Shown here one piece after another: positions 18,060-28,112 of a DNA stretch of 64,000 nucleotides. The notes under the pieces are model-generated. The model worked only from the letters and a program-made list of their open reading frames with translations, searched no databases and was not told the origin of the DNA. This DNA comes from Cognatiluteimonas sedimenti (GTDB taxonomy: Bacteria; Pseudomonadota; Gammaproteobacteria; Xanthomonadales; Xanthomonadaceae). A program made the translations under genes and the position numbers. The stretch covers positions 124,001-188,000 of the forward strand of contig NZ_JALGCL010000002.1 in the NCBI RefSeq assembly GCF_022808325.1, in the 5' to 3' direction. Each line of letters opens with the position of its first letter. The stretch's first letter is position 1.

Positions 18060-19154
18060 TCAGCTGCCCCGGCCGGAGAGCGCGTGCACCGCCTCGACCA
18101 GCACGGCGACGTGCTCGGGCGCCATGTCCGGCGACATGCCGTGGCCGAGGTTGAAGACATGGCCTTCGCGCGAGCCGCCGTTGCCTGCGGCATAGCCATC
18201 GAGCACGGCGCGCACCTGGGCACGGATCGCATCGGGCGAGCCGTACAGTACCGCCGGGTCGAGGTTGCCCTGCAGCGCGACCTTGCCCTGCAGCCGGCGC
18301 GCGGCTTCCCCGGCCTCGACCAGCCAGTCGACGCCGATGGCTTCGGCGCCGGAATCGGCCAGCGCCTCCAGGTGCGCGGCGTTGCCCTTGCCGAACAGGA
18401 TCAGCGGCGTGCGCGCGTCGCCTTCGCCGCGCGGCAGTTCGCGCGCGATCCGGACCAGGTAGGGCAGCGAGAATTCGCGGTACATCGCCGGCGACAGCAC
18501 TCCGCCCCAGGTGTCGAACACCTGCAACGCCTGCGCGCCGGCCGCGCGCTGCGCCGACAGGTAGGCGATGACGGCGTCGGTGTTGACCGAGAGCAACGCG
18601 TGCAGCGCCGCGGGATCGTTGAGCGCCATCGCCTTGATGCGCGCGAAATCCTTGCTGCCGCCGCCTTCGACCATGTAGCAGGACAGCGTCCAGGGGCTGC
18701 CTGAGAAGCCGATCAGCGGCACGCTTGCCACGCCGTTGCCGGCGTCCAGCTCGCGCCGGATCGTGCGTACCGCGTCCATGACGTAGCGCAGCTCGGTTTC
18801 CATGTCCGGCACGCCGAGCCTGGCGATGGCGGCGGCGTCGCGCACCGGGCGTTCGAACTTCGGGCCTTCGCCGTCGGCGAAGTAAAGGCCCAGCCCCATC
18901 GCGTCGGGGATGGTGAGGATGTCGGAGAACAGGATCGCGGCGTCGAGCGGGAAGCGACGCAGCGGTTGCAGGGTCACTTCGCAGGCCAGTTCCGGATTCT
19001 TCGCCATCGCCAGGAAACTGCCGGCACGGGCGCGGGTGGCGCGGTATTCGGGCAGGTAGCGGCCGGCCTGGCGCATCAGCCACACGGGGGTGCGGTCGAC
19101 GGGTTGCCGGCGCAGCGCGCGCAGCAGGCGGTCGTTGGCGGGGGCATGGCTCAT
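18060..19154 (-). CDS. hemE: Uroporphyrinogen decarboxylase
   Basis: 364 residues. It decarboxylates the four acetate side chains of uroporphyrinogen III to give coproporphyrinogen III in haem synthesis; cytoplasmic, cofactor-free. The family signature [15 protein letters not shown] is near residue 24, [16 protein letters not shown] near 76 and [20 protein letters not shown] near 150, with [11 protein letters not shown] at the C-terminus. The upstream sequence AAGGATCC is a reasonable ribosome-binding site. It lies downstream of aroK-aroB-WGR on the same strand, separated from them by a strong hairpin (19217-19252). Confidence 0.97.
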   Translation of the reverse strand: MSHAPANDRLLRALRRQPVDRTPVWLMRQAGRYLPEYRATRARAGSFLAMAKNPELACEVTLQPLRRFPLDAAILFSDILTIPDAMGLGLYFADGEGPKFERPVRDAAAIARLGVPDMETELRYVMDAVRTIRRELDAGNGVASVPLIGFSGSPWTLSCYMVEGGGSKDFARIKAMALNDPAALHALLSVNTDAVIAYLSAQRAAGAQALQVFDTWGGVLSPAMYREFSLPYLVRIARELPRGEGDARTPLILFGKGNAAHLEALADSGAEAIGVDWLVEAGEAARRLQGKVALQGNLDPAVLYGSPDAIRAQVRAVLDGYAAGNGGSREGHVFNLGHGMSPDMAPEHVAVLVEAVHALSGRGS

Positions 19155-19216
19155 CGGCTGGATCCTTGGGCGGTCAGCCCGGGCGCGGCGGAGTATCCGC
19201 TGGCCCGGGAGCGGTC

Positions 19217-19252
19217 GGCGGCGGCTCCCTCGCTGCGCTCGGGAGCGCCGCC
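19217..19252 (-). terminator. Strong hairpin between the WGR gene and hemE
   Basis: Arms 19217-19229 and 19241-19252 pair with a single bulge (GGCGGCGGCTCCC against GGGAGCGCCGCC). It starts 4 bases after the WGR stop codon in the direction of transcription. There is no T-tract on the minus strand, so it may act as an mRNA stabiliser or partial attenuator rather than a true intrinsic terminator. Confidence 0.35.
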
Positions 19253-19256
19253 ACGG

Positions 19257-19517
19257 TCATTTCGGATGGGGGGCTTCGGCGCCTTGCGCGAACATCAGCT
19301 GGAAGCCCTTCTTCAGTTGCAGGTCGCGGGCGTGCTCGAACGCGGCCTGGGCGCTGGCCTGGTCCAGGTACTGCTCGCGGCGCAGGGTGCTGCGGCCGCC
19401 GATCTGCCCGGTCTCGCGCACCAGCGTCCAGCCGCCCAGCAGGTCCGGCTCGAGCATCAGTTGCACGAAGCGCGGGGCTTCGCGGCCGTCGGGGCGTTGT
19501 TGCAGCAGCATGCGCAT
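19257..19517 (-). CDS. Stand-alone WGR domain mini-protein
   Basis: 86 residues made up almost entirely of a WGR-like domain: FVQLMLEPDLLGGWTLVRET, then GQIGGRST and a helix AQAAFEHARDLQLKKGFQL. In PARP enzymes and MolR-type proteins WGR domains help to recognise nucleic acids; here the domain stands alone and the central Trp-Gly-Arg is altered to Thr-Gly-Gln. Function is unknown. It lies 41 bases after aroB and before hemE on the same strand. A TACAAT box ends 8 bases before ATG 19517, so it may have its own nearly leaderless transcript. Confidence 0.75.
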   Translation of the reverse strand: MRMLLQQRPDGREAPRFVQLMLEPDLLGGWTLVRETGQIGGRSTLRREQYLDQASAQAAFEHARDLQLKKGFQLMFAQGAEAPHPK

Positions 19518-19525
19518 GGCCGGCC

Positions 19526-19531
19526 ATTGTA
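19526..19531 (-). promoter_or_regulatory. -10 box for the WGR gene
   Basis: TACAAT on the minus strand, 8 bases before ATG 19517. The word TACAATGGCCGG around it is the same as at the start of the ABC-F gene (38884-38895). Confidence 0.4.
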
Positions 19532-19558
19532 GCCGGGGTGCGAGGCGCGGCCGCGCGG

Positions 19559-20656
19559 TCAGGCGGGGCGCAGCACGTCCAGCACGGCGTCGTCGGGCAC
19601 GTCGGCGACCAGCCGCGCGGTCCCCGGCCGGTCCCAGAGGACGAAGCGCAGGCCGCCGGCGGCGGCCTTCTTGTCCATTCGCATGCGCGCCAGCAGGGCG
19701 TCGGCCGACAGCCCCGGCGGCATTGCGGTCGGCAGGCCGAAACGGTCAAGCAGCGCCTGCAGGCGCCCGGCGTCGGCGTCCGTCGCCAGCCCGAGCGTGG
19801 CCGACAGGCGCGCGGCCAGCAGCATCCCGGCGGCCACCGCCTCGCCATGGTTCATGACGTCGCCGCCGTACCCCTGTTCGGCCTCGATCGCGTGGGCGAA
19901 GGTGTGGCCGAAGTTGAGCAGGGCGCGCTCGCCGTGCTCCAGCGGATCACGGGCCACGATCGCGGCCTTGTGCGCGCAACTGCGGGCGACGGCCGGCGCC
20001 AGCACCGCGTCGTCTCGCGCAAGCAGCGCGTCGGCATGGGCGTCGAGCCAGTCGAGGAACCGCGCATCCATGATCGCGCCGTACTTGATGACCTCGGCGA
20101 ACCCGGCGCGCAGTTCGCGCTCGGGCAGGGTGCGCAGCGTCGTGGTGTCGGCGAACACCGCGCGCGGCGGATGGAACGCGCCGACCAAGTTCTTGCCCTG
20201 CGCCAGGTCGATCGCGGTCTTGCCGCCGACCGAGGAATCGACCATCGCCAGCAACGTGGTCGGCAACTGCACGATGTCGATGCCGCGCATCCAGCAGGCG
20301 GCGGCGAACCCGGCGAGGTCGCCGACCACGCCGCCGCCCAGCGCCAGCACGCAGGCATCGCGCGTGGCGCCGAGGTCGGCGAGTTCGCGCAGCAACGCGG
20401 CGAAGCCGTCCAGCGATTTCGCGGTTTCCCCGGCGGCCACGCAGGCGACGACCACCTGGGCCGGCGTATGCGCATTCAATGCCGCCACCACCCGGGCCGC
20501 ATACAGCGGCCCGACGTGGCTGTCGCTGACCAGCAGCACATGGCGGCCGCGCACGTGCGCGGCCAGCGCCGCGCCGTGGTCGAGCAGGCCCGGGCCGATA
20601 CGGATCCGATAGGGCCGGGCGCCACCGACTTCGATCGTTTGCGACGCCGCGGTCAT
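19559..20656 (-). CDS. aroB: 3-dehydroquinate synthase
   Basis: 365 residues. Zinc- and NAD-dependent enzyme of the shikimate pathway that converts DAHP to 3-dehydroquinate. Motifs: [17 protein letters not shown] (NAD binding), [39 protein letters not shown], and the metal-ligand region [13 protein letters not shown] plus [10 protein letters not shown]. The ATG at 20656 overlaps the aroK stop (ATGA), so the two genes are translationally coupled; the longer frame to 20758 is a shadow inside aroK. Confidence 0.97.
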   Translation of the reverse strand: MTAASQTIEVGGARPYRIRIGPGLLDHGAALAAHVRGRHVLLVSDSHVGPLYAARVVAALNAHTPAQVVVACVAAGETAKSLDGFAALLRELADLGATRDACVLALGGGVVGDLAGFAAACWMRGIDIVQLPTTLLAMVDSSVGGKTAIDLAQGKNLVGAFHPPRAVFADTTTLRTLPERELRAGFAEVIKYGAIMDARFLDWLDAHADALLARDDAVLAPAVARSCAHKAAIVARDPLEHGERALLNFGHTFAHAIEAEQGYGGDVMNHGEAVAAGMLLAARLSATLGLATDADAGRLQALLDRFGLPTAMPPGLSADALLARMRMDKKAAAGGLRFVLWDRPGTARLVADVPDDAVLDVLRPA

Positions 20657-21243
20657 GCCGGGCCCTCGCCGCCGCGCGGATGCGCGGCCAGCGGCATCGC
20701 TGGCGCTGCGGCGGCGTCGCATTGCCAGCGTTCGCGCAGCAGGGACGCGAGCGCGCACGCGGCCTCGCTGGTGGCCAGGCCGTCGGTATCGAACGCAAGG
20801 TCGGCCACTTCGGCATACAGCGGCGCGCGCGCGCTGGCGAGCTGGCGCAGGACCTCCACGCGGTCGGCGCGCTGCAGCAATGGCCGCGTGCGGTCGCGTG
20901 CCAGCCGATCCACTTGCGCCTCGACACCGACCTGCAGCCAGACCACGAAGCCGCGCTCGCGCAACCGCCTGCGGTTGTCCGGATCGAGCACCGCGCCGCC
21001 GCCCGTGGCGATCAGCTGGCCGCTGCCGGCCAGCAATTGCGCCAGCGCCGCGCTCTCGCGGGCGCGGAAACCGGCTTCGCCCTCGCAGTCGAAGATGGTG
21101 CCGACGCTGGCGCCGGTGCGCAGCTCGATGTCGCGGTCGGCGTCGGCGAAACGCAGCCCGAACCGCTCGGCCAGGCGCTTGCCGATCGAACTCTTGCCGG
21201 CGCCCATGGGGCCGACCAGCACCAGGTTGGGGGCAGGGGTCAT
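20653..21243 (-). CDS. aroK: Shikimate kinase
   Basis: 196 residues. It phosphorylates shikimate at the 3-hydroxyl using ATP. The P-loop is [17 protein letters not shown], followed by the shikimate-binding region [32 protein letters not shown] and RPLL in the lid. The C-terminal 20 residues are an Ala/Pro-rich extension not needed for the fold. It is the first gene of aroK-aroB; ATG 21243 lies 7 bases after a TAGCAT box, with no Shine-Dalgarno sequence. Confidence 0.96.
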   Translation of the reverse strand: MTPAPNLVLVGPMGAGKSSIGKRLAERFGLRFADADRDIELRTGASVGTIFDCEGEAGFRARESAALAQLLAGSGQLIATGGGAVLDPDNRRRLRERGFVVWLQVGVEAQVDRLARDRTRPLLQRADRVEVLRQLASARAPLYAEVADLAFDTDGLATSEAACALASLLRERWQCDAAAAPAMPLAAHPRGGEGPA

Positions 21244-21250
21244 GGCGGCG

Positions 21251-21256
21251 ATGCTA
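21251..21256 (-). promoter_or_regulatory. -10 box for aroK
   Basis: TAGCAT on the minus strand with 7 bases to ATG 21243, another predicted leaderless start. Matches to the -10 consensus are 4 of 6. Confidence 0.35.
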
Positions 21257-21351
21257 GCAGCGCCCCGGGGCGGCGTCCGGCTAGCGCCTGCTTAACAGAG
21301 CGGTCGCTAGGCTGGGGGCGGCGGATGTCCGTCGCTCCAGGGAGAAGGGCC

Positions 21352-21555
21352 ATGTCGGTTGCCAAGATCATCGAGCTCAACGCCGCGTCCAAGACGAGCA
21401 TGGAAGATGCGGTCAGGACGGGCTTGAAGAAGTGTGCGGAGTCGGTCAACAACATCAAGGGCGCCTGGGTCAACGAGATCAAGGTCGTCACCGACGACGG
21501 CGGCAATGTCACCGAGTGGCGGGTCAACCTGCGGGTTTCGTTCGTCGTCCAGTAA
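21352..21555 (+). CDS. Dodecin (flavin-binding dodecamer)
   Basis: 67 residues, the usual length of bacterial dodecins, which assemble into hollow dodecamers that store or buffer flavins. The sequence begins MSVAKIIELNAASKTSMEDA and contains NNIKGAWVNEIKV; the Trp in that stretch corresponds to the flavin-stacking Trp of the family. GGGAGAAGG (21340-21348) is a good ribosome-binding site. It lies between the divergent aroK and the downstream nadE gene, 105 bases away. Confidence 0.93.
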   Translation: MSVAKIIELNAASKTSMEDAVRTGLKKCAESVNNIKGAWVNEIKVVTDDGGNVTEWRVNLRVSFVVQ

Positions 21556-21660
21556 GGCCGATGCGGCGGCGGGGCGCCGCACCGCCCGCCACCACCCCTG
21601 GCACTGCCGCGCAAGTACACTGCGCGTCAGCGATGGCGCCGCCATCGCGCAGGAGCAGGC

Positions 21661-23322
21661 ATGGCGTTGCGGATCGCGCTGGCGCAATTCGATTTCCCGG
21701 TCGGCGCGGTCGCGGACAACGCGGCGCGCATCATCGACCTGGTGGCGCAGGCGCGCGACGAGTTCGGCGCCGGCCTGGTGCTGTTCCCGGAACTGGCGCT
21801 GTCGGGCTACCCGCCCGAAGACCTGTTGTTGCGGCCCGCGTTCCTGTCCGACTGCGAGGCCGCGCTGCAACGCATCGCCGCCGCCACCCACGGCATCGTC
21901 GCGGTGGTCGGCTGGCCGCAGGCGGCCGGCGCGGTGGTCTACAACGCCGCCAGCGTGCTGCGCGAAGGCCGCGTGGAGGCCACCTACCGCAAGCGCGAGC
22001 TGCCAAATTACGCGGTGTTCGACGAGCGCCGGTATTTCGACGTCGATCCCGATGGCGGCGCCTGCGTGTTCGAGGTCGAAGGCGTGCGCGTGGGCGTGCT
22101 GGTGTGCGAGGACCTGTGGTTCCCCGAGCCGCTGGAGCAGGCCGCCGCGGCGGGCGCGCAGCTGGTGCTGGTGCCCAACGCCTCGCCGTTCGAACGCGAC
22201 AAGCACGCGCAACGCGATGCCCTGCTGGCGCAGCGGGTGGCCGAAACCCAGGTCGATGGCCGGGGCGTCGCGCTGGCCTACCTCAACATGGTGGGCGGCC
22301 AGGATGCGCTCGTATTCGACGGCGCATCGGTGCTCGCCGACGGCGACGGCATCGTGCACCCGGCGGCCGCGGCCTTCCTCGACGACTGGCTGGTCGCGGA
22401 CTTCGACCCGCAGTCGCGCCGCTTCGAGGCGGTGCGCTGGACGGTGGACGGCGACGAGAGCCGCGATGCCTTGGCGTGGCGCGCGGTGGTGCGCGGAACC
22501 CGCGACTACTGCCGCAAGAACGGCTTCGAAAAAGCCTGGCTGGGCCTGTCCGGCGGCATCGATTCTGCGCTGGTGCTGGCGATCGCGGTCGACGCGCTGG
22601 GCGCCGACAACGTCACCGCGGTGCGGATGCCATCGCGCTACACGGCCGGCCTGTCCAACGACCTCGCCGTCGCGCAATGCGCGGCGCTTGGCGTGCGCCT
22701 GCTGGAACTGCCGATCGAGGCGCCGTTCCAGGGCTACCTCGACACCCTGGCCGCGACCTTTGCCGGCAAGCCGGTCGACACCACCGAGGAAAACCTGCAG
22801 TCGCGCACCCGCGGCGCGCTGCTGATGGCCTTGTCCAACAAGTTCGGCGGCCTGCTGCTGACCACCGGAAACAAGAGCGAGTACGCGGTCGGCTACGCCA
22901 CTATCTACGGCGACATGTGCGGCGGTTTCGCACCGATCAAGGACCTGTACAAGACCGAGGTGTTCGCGCTGGCGCGCTGGCGCAACACCGTCGGCGGCAG
23001 CGCGCCCCATGGCGGCCAGGTGATCCCCGAGGCGGTGATCGAGCGGCCGCCATCGGCGGAATTGCGCGAGAACCAGACCGACCAGGACTCGCTGCCGCCC
23101 TACGACGTGCTCGACGCGATCCTGATGCGGCACGTGGACCAGGAGCAGTCGCGCGGGGAGATCGTCGCCGCCGGGTTCGATGCGGCCATCGTCGACAAGG
23201 TGCTTCGGCTGGTGCGCACCAGCGAATGGAAGCGTCACCAGGCCGCGCCGGGGCCGAAGGTGTCGCGGCGCGCATTCGGGCGCGAGCGGCGCTACCCGAT
23301 CAGCAACGGCTATCGCGGATAG
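21661..23322 (+). CDS. nadE: Glutamine-dependent NAD+ synthetase
   Basis: 553 residues. Last step of NAD synthesis, amidation of nicotinic acid adenine dinucleotide with ammonia from glutamine. The N-terminal carbon-nitrogen hydrolase domain (1-260) shows the triad Glu in LFPELALSGYPPEDLLL, Lys in YRKRELPNYAVFDE and Cys in GVLVCEDLWFPEP. The C-terminal synthetase domain has the PP-loop GLSGGIDSALVLAIAV and LTTGNKSEYAVGYATIYGDM. GGAG precedes ATG 21661. In the leader an 8-bp hairpin with a 3-base loop (21630-21648) sits just before the ribosome-binding site and could modulate translation. Confidence 0.97.
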   Translation: MALRIALAQFDFPVGAVADNAARIIDLVAQARDEFGAGLVLFPELALSGYPPEDLLLRPAFLSDCEAALQRIAAATHGIVAVVGWPQAAGAVVYNAASVLREGRVEATYRKRELPNYAVFDERRYFDVDPDGGACVFEVEGVRVGVLVCEDLWFPEPLEQAAAAGAQLVLVPNASPFERDKHAQRDALLAQRVAETQVDGRGVALAYLNMVGGQDALVFDGASVLADGDGIVHPAAAAFLDDWLVADFDPQSRRFEAVRWTVDGDESRDALAWRAVVRGTRDYCRKNGFEKAWLGLSGGIDSALVLAIAVDALGADNVTAVRMPSRYTAGLSNDLAVAQCAALGVRLLELPIEAPFQGYLDTLAATFAGKPVDTTEENLQSRTRGALLMALSNKFGGLLLTTGNKSEYAVGYATIYGDMCGGFAPIKDLYKTEVFALARWRNTVGGSAPHGGQVIPEAVIERPPSAELRENQTDQDSLPPYDVLDAILMRHVDQEQSRGEIVAAGFDAAIVDKVLRLVRTSEWKRHQAAPGPKVSRRAFGRERRYPISNGYRG

Positions 23323-23408
23323 TTGCCGGCAGGGAGCCAGGCCCTGGCCTTCGGCTGTTCGCGCGGCGAATACTTCGAAGAGCAGCCTCTGGGCCGCTCC
23401 GTGGAAGG

Positions 23409-23426
23409 GGTCCCGGTAGCGGGACC
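23409..23426 (+). repeat. Short perfect hairpin downstream of nadE
   Basis: GGTCCCG and CGGGACC pair around a 4-base loop, 86 bases after the nadE stop. No T-tract follows, so terminator function is unproven. Confidence 0.35.
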
Positions 23427-23492
23427 GGCGCGCTGCGACTTGGCGGCACACACCTTTTACTACCCTTTGAGTGTGCGGATATTTCGTGGAGG

Positions 23493-23598
23493 AAGCCGGC
23501 GGCCCGCTATTCGCGGGACACGCCGCAAGTACATCCATGTAGGCTCATCGGCGACATCCATGTCGCCGAAGGTCCCGCGAATAGCGGGCCACCGGCTT
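23493..23598. repeat. Nested palindromic element A (27-nt arms enclosing two hairpins)
   Basis: Left arm 23493-23519 and right arm 23572-23598 are reverse complements with one mismatch in 27. The enclosed 52 bases contain two perfect hairpins: a small one (TACATCCATGTA) and a larger one (CGGCGACAT, CC, ATGTCGCCG). Folded, the unit would be a three-way junction. It lies in the gene-free block after nadE. Its translations resemble small hypothetical proteins often annotated in Lysobacter-type genomes, so it is probably a dispersed repeat rather than a gene. Confidence 0.8.
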
Positions 23599-23660
23599 CA
23601 GCACGGTTGCTCGGCGCTTGAAGAGCAAGAACGGCCGGAACCCTGGCCTCCAAGCTCGCC

Positions 23661-23777
23661 AGTCGCCGCCCGGCGGGCTGGGGGTGCGGAGAGTGGACCA
23701 TGGATGGTCCACGACCCGACTTGAAGACAGGATGTCGTCAGGAGGGCACAGCACCCCCAGGCCGTCGGGCGGTGACT
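23661..23777. repeat. Nested palindromic element B, inverted relative to A
   Basis: Arms 23661-23687 and 23751-23777 pair over 27 bases with three mismatches. Inside are a perfect 20-base hairpin (23693-23712, GTGGACCAT, GG, ATGGTCCAC) and a small one (GACA, GGA, TGTC, around 23726-23736). Read on the minus strand the order is small then large hairpin with ATCC in the loops, matching element A read on the plus strand. Confidence 0.75.
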
Positions 23778-23816
23778 CCGGCCGAAGCCGACGTCCGGAG
23801 ACTGAACTGCGCGCAA

Positions 23817-23847
23817 ACAAAAACACCGCCCTTGGGCGGCGTTTTCG
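23817..23847 (-). terminator. Intrinsic terminator for bamD (possibly bidirectional)
   Basis: On the minus strand a GC hairpin (CCGCCC with GGGCGG) is followed by TTTTTGTTTG, 20-50 bases after the bamD stop. On the plus strand the same hairpin is followed by GTTTT, so it could also stop transcripts arriving from nadE. Together with the two nested palindromes and the hairpin at 23409-23426 this accounts for most of the 544 gene-free bases 23323-23866. Confidence 0.75.
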
Positions 23848-23866
23848 GTGGCAGCCGGCGTTTCGC

Positions 23867-24724
23867 CTACTCGTGGTCCAGCGCCGACTTGTCGCCGGCG
23901 AAGGGGTTGAGCCGGCGCAGCGACGAGGGATAGTCCGGCCAGTCGCCGCTCAGCCACGGGTGCTGCGGATCGTTCTGCTGCAGCACGCGCCGGGCGTCGG
24001 CGGCCAGGGCGGTGTTGCCGAGCTGGGTGTAGGCCTCGCCGAGAGTGGCGACCGCGTCGTTCTGGTACTGCGTCTGCGGATAGGTCTCCAGCATGTACTT
24101 GGCGCGGTCCGCCGCTGCAACCCAGGCGCCGCGGCGCATGTAGTACAGCGCGACGTCCAGTTCGTGCCGCGCGAACAGGTTGCGCAGCGCGACCATGCGC
24201 TGGCGCGCGTCGGCCGCGTAGCGGCTGTTCGGATAGCGCTCGGTGACGATCTTGAAATCGTTGTAGGCCTGCTGCGGCGTCGCCAGGTCGCGGCGGCTGG
24301 CGTCCAGGGTCCAGACCTTCTGCAGGAACACGGTGTCGCGGTTGGAGTTCACCAGGCCGCGCAGGTAGTACATGTAGACCGTGTTGCGATGGGTCGGGTA
24401 GGTACGGATGAAGCGGTCGATGGTCGAGATCGCATCGTCGTTCTTGCCCGACTTGTACTGCGCATAGGCGGTTTCGACCAGCGCCTGCTCGGTATAGGGC
24501 CCGTACGGGTATTGCGCGACCAGGCGCTTGTAGATCGTCAGCGCGCTGCTCCAGTCGCCGTCCATGACCTGCTCGTGGCCCTTCTGGTAGAGCTCGGCGA
24601 CCGGCACGCCTTCGTTGGCGTCGCCATCCTTGAACATGCCCTTGAGGCGGGCGCAGCCGGAGGTGCCGAGCACGGCCACGAGCAGCAGCAGCAGCACGGG
24701 GCGCAGGAATGAACGTGGGGTCAT
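23867..24724 (-). CDS. bamD: Outer-membrane assembly lipoprotein BamD
   Basis: 285 residues. Essential lipoprotein of the BAM complex that inserts beta-barrel proteins into the outer membrane. A signal sequence with lipobox ending GTSGC is at 1-24; the mature protein has five TPR-like repeats, including AELYQKGHEQVMDGDWSSAL, YGPYTEQALVETAYAQYK, FIRTYPTHRNTVYMYYLRGL and RYPNSRYAADARQRM. ATG 24724 starts the lipoprotein signal. It is divergent from rluD, 115 bases apart, with a shared symmetric -10 region. This bamD/rluD pairing is widespread in gammaproteobacteria. An intrinsic terminator follows. Confidence 0.96.
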   Translation of the reverse strand: MTPRSFLRPVLLLLLVAVLGTSGCARLKGMFKDGDANEGVPVAELYQKGHEQVMDGDWSSALTIYKRLVAQYPYGPYTEQALVETAYAQYKSGKNDDAISTIDRFIRTYPTHRNTVYMYYLRGLVNSNRDTVFLQKVWTLDASRRDLATPQQAYNDFKIVTERYPNSRYAADARQRMVALRNLFARHELDVALYYMRRGAWVAAADRAKYMLETYPQTQYQNDAVATLGEAYTQLGNTALAADARRVLQQNDPQHPWLSGDWPDYPSSLRRLNPFAGDKSALDHE

Positions 24725-24760
24725 GGGACGGGACTGAAGGCGCCGGGGGCACGAAGGACG

Positions 24761-24767
24761 GATAATA
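24761..24767. promoter_or_regulatory. Symmetric overlapping -10 core, divergent promoter for bamD and rluD
   Basis: Plus strand GATAAT (24761-24766) and minus strand TATTAT (24762-24767) overlap by 5 bases, each matching the consensus at 5 of 6 positions. Leaders would be about 31 nt for bamD and 66 nt for rluD. Confidence 0.5.
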
Positions 24768-24839
24768 GCAGCGCCGCCGTGGCCCGCACCGCCCCGGATC
24801 GCCGCCACCCCTTCCCCGACGCCCGCAGGCCCGCGCCAC

Positions 24840-25844
24840 ATGCCCCACGACCACCCCGACCCCGAGCACGCAGACCAAGCCGAGCCGCGTCGCGCCGTGG
24901 TTCCGCAGGCGTCCGCGGGGCGCCGCTTCGACGCGGTGCTGGCGGAGCTGTTCCCTGAATTCTCGCGTTCGCGGCTGGCGGCCTGGATCAAGTCCGGGGA
25001 CGTGCTGCTCGACGGCCAACCGTTGCGCCCGCGCGACCTGGTCCGTGGCGGCGAGGAAGTCGTGCTCGCGGCGGTGCTGGAAACCCAGACCCATGCGCAG
25101 GCGGAGGACATCCCGCTCCAGATGCTGCACGAGGACGCCGACGTGTACGTGCTCGACAAGCCGGCCGGGCTGGTGGTGCACCCGGGCGCCGGCAACCCGA
25201 CCGGCACCCTGGTCAATGCGCTGCTGCACCGCGACCCCACGCTGGCGACGCTGCCACGCGCCGGGATCGTGCATCGTCTCGACAAGGACACGTCCGGCGT
25301 CATGGTGGTCGCACGCACGCTGCCGGCGCACACCGCGCTGGTGGCGCAGCTGTCGGCGCGCGCGGTGCACCGGCAGTACCTCGCCGTGGTGGTCGGCGCG
25401 CTGGTCAGCGGCGGCACCGCGAGCACGGCGATCGACCGCCACCCGCGCGACCGCATCCGCATGGCGGTGCGCGAAAACGGCCGCGACGCCGTCACCCACT
25501 ACCGGCTGCGCGAACGCTTCCGTGCGCATACCGCACTGGAGTGCCGCCTGGAAACCGGCCGCACCCACCAGATCCGGGTGCACATGGCGCACCTCAAGCA
25601 TCCGATCGTGGGCGACCCGCTGTATGGCGGGCCGCTGAAGCTGCCGCGTGCCGCCTCCGACGAGTTGATCGCGGTGCTGCGCGGCTTCAAGCGCCAGGCC
25701 CTGCACGCCGAGACGCTGGAATTCACCCACCCCACCAGCGGCGAACCCTTGCGCGTGAGCGCGCCGCTGCCGGCGGACATGCAACGGCTATTGCGGGCGC
25801 TGCGCGAGGACGCCGCGGCGCACGCGGAGAGTGGGCGCCGGTGA
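24840..25844 (+). CDS. rluD: 23S rRNA pseudouridine synthase RluD
   Basis: 334 residues. It makes pseudouridines in helix 69 of 23S rRNA (U1911, U1915, U1917 in E. coli numbering). An S4 RNA-binding domain is at about 20-90 ([20 protein letters not shown]), then the catalytic domain with [18 protein letters not shown], the catalytic Asp in [16 protein letters not shown], and [14 protein letters not shown]. The first 20 residues are a charged extension. The stop overlaps the GTG start of pgeF (GTGA), a conserved coupling. Confidence 0.96.
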   Translation: MPHDHPDPEHADQAEPRRAVVPQASAGRRFDAVLAELFPEFSRSRLAAWIKSGDVLLDGQPLRPRDLVRGGEEVVLAAVLETQTHAQAEDIPLQMLHEDADVYVLDKPAGLVVHPGAGNPTGTLVNALLHRDPTLATLPRAGIVHRLDKDTSGVMVVARTLPAHTALVAQLSARAVHRQYLAVVVGALVSGGTASTAIDRHPRDRIRMAVRENGRDAVTHYRLRERFRAHTALECRLETGRTHQIRVHMAHLKHPIVGDPLYGGPLKLPRAASDELIAVLRGFKRQALHAETLEFTHPTSGEPLRVSAPLPADMQRLLRALREDAAAHAESGRR

Positions 25845-26578
25845 GCGCGATCCTGGCCGCCGACTGGCCGGCGCCGCCGGGCGTGGCCGCGTTCACGACC
25901 CTGCGCCATGGCGCCGGCGTGTCGGCGGCGCCGTTCGACCGGTTCAACCTCGGCACGCGCTGCGGCGACGTCGCCGAAGACGTCGCCGGCAACCGCGCGG
26001 AACTGTTGCAACGCTTCGGGCTGCCGTCGCCGCCGCGCTGGTTGCGGCAGGTGCACGGCACCACGGTCGCGATCGAACCCGGAACCGACGAACCCGAAGC
26101 CGACGCCGCGGTCACGCGAATGCCCGGCACGGTGCTGGCGATCCTCACGGCCGACTGCCTGCCGGTGGTGCTCGCGAGCGACGATGGCGGCGAAGTCGCC
26201 GTGGCGCACGCGGGCTGGCGCGGCCTGCATGCCGGTGTGCTGGAATCCACCGCCGCTGCGATGGAGGCCGCGGCCGGGCGCATCGTGGCCTGGCTTGGCC
26301 CGGCGGCAGGACCGCGGGCCTACGAGGTCGGCGACGAGGTCTTCAGTGCTTTCGTCGACCGCGATCCACGCGCAGCGGGCGCCTTCGCGGCGACCCGGCC
26401 CGGGCACTGGCGGGCCGACCTGTACGCACTGGCGCGGCAGCGCCTGGCCGATGCCGGCGTGACCCGCGTCCACGGCGGCGGCCTGTGCACCATCAGCGAT
26501 CCGCAGCGCTTCTTTTCGCATCGCCGCGACCAGCGCGGCGGGCGCATGGCGACCCTGGCCTGGCAGCGCCCGGCGTAG
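25841..26578 (+). CDS. pgeF: PgeF / YfiH-family multicopper-type purine nucleoside or peptidoglycan-editing enzyme
   Basis: 245 residues. Family members have been described as peptidoglycan editing factors and as purine nucleoside phosphorylase/adenosine deaminase (LACC1-like); the physiological role here is not decidable. The conserved zinc ligands are visible: His in LRQVHGTTV, Cys in [11 protein letters not shown] and His in [21 protein letters not shown] and [14 protein letters not shown] are further family landmarks. The GTG start at 25841 overlaps the rluD stop by four bases. Confidence 0.92.
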   Translation: MSAILAADWPAPPGVAAFTTLRHGAGVSAAPFDRFNLGTRCGDVAEDVAGNRAELLQRFGLPSPPRWLRQVHGTTVAIEPGTDEPEADAAVTRMPGTVLAILTADCLPVVLASDDGGEVAVAHAGWRGLHAGVLESTAAAMEAAAGRIVAWLGPAAGPRAYEVGDEVFSAFVDRDPRAAGAFAATRPGHWRADLYALARQRLADAGVTRVHGGGLCTISDPQRFFSHRRDQRGGRMATLAWQRPA

Positions 26579-26582
26579 GTCT

Positions 26583-26705
26583 CTGGATCCGGGTGTCGGT
26601 GGCGATCCAGTTGGTTTCCCGGGTCTTGCCGCCGTCGTCGGAAAACGCCTGCTCGAACCGCATGCTGTTCTCGTCGACCCCGCCGTTCGCGCCAAACTGC
26701 ACGGG
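26583..26705 (-). pseudogene. Remnant of the C-terminus of a DUF1579-like secreted protein
   Basis: The 144 bases between pgeF and otsA read on the minus strand as VQFGANGG, then FEQAFSDDGGKTRETNWIAT, then a short DTRIQ tail. This strongly resembles the ending of secreted DUF1579-type proteins, where the motif is usually DGGKTWETNW; here the central Trp is Arg and nothing of the rest of the gene remains. The identification rests on one motif, so it is tentative. Confidence 0.4.
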
Positions 26706-26722
26706 GGCGACCGGAACGGCCG

Positions 26723-28090
<1,368 letters not shown>

Positions 28091-28112
28091 GCCTGGCCTC
28101 CCGGCGCGGCGT

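Noticed and set aside
23323-23724. A 133-codon frame after nadE
   Set aside because: Covers the hairpin and nested palindrome; lacks a ribosome-binding site and a domain. The likely explanation is a translated dispersed repeat.
23545-23826. A 93-codon minus-strand frame in the same block
   Set aside because: Entirely built of the inverted repeats of elements A and B.
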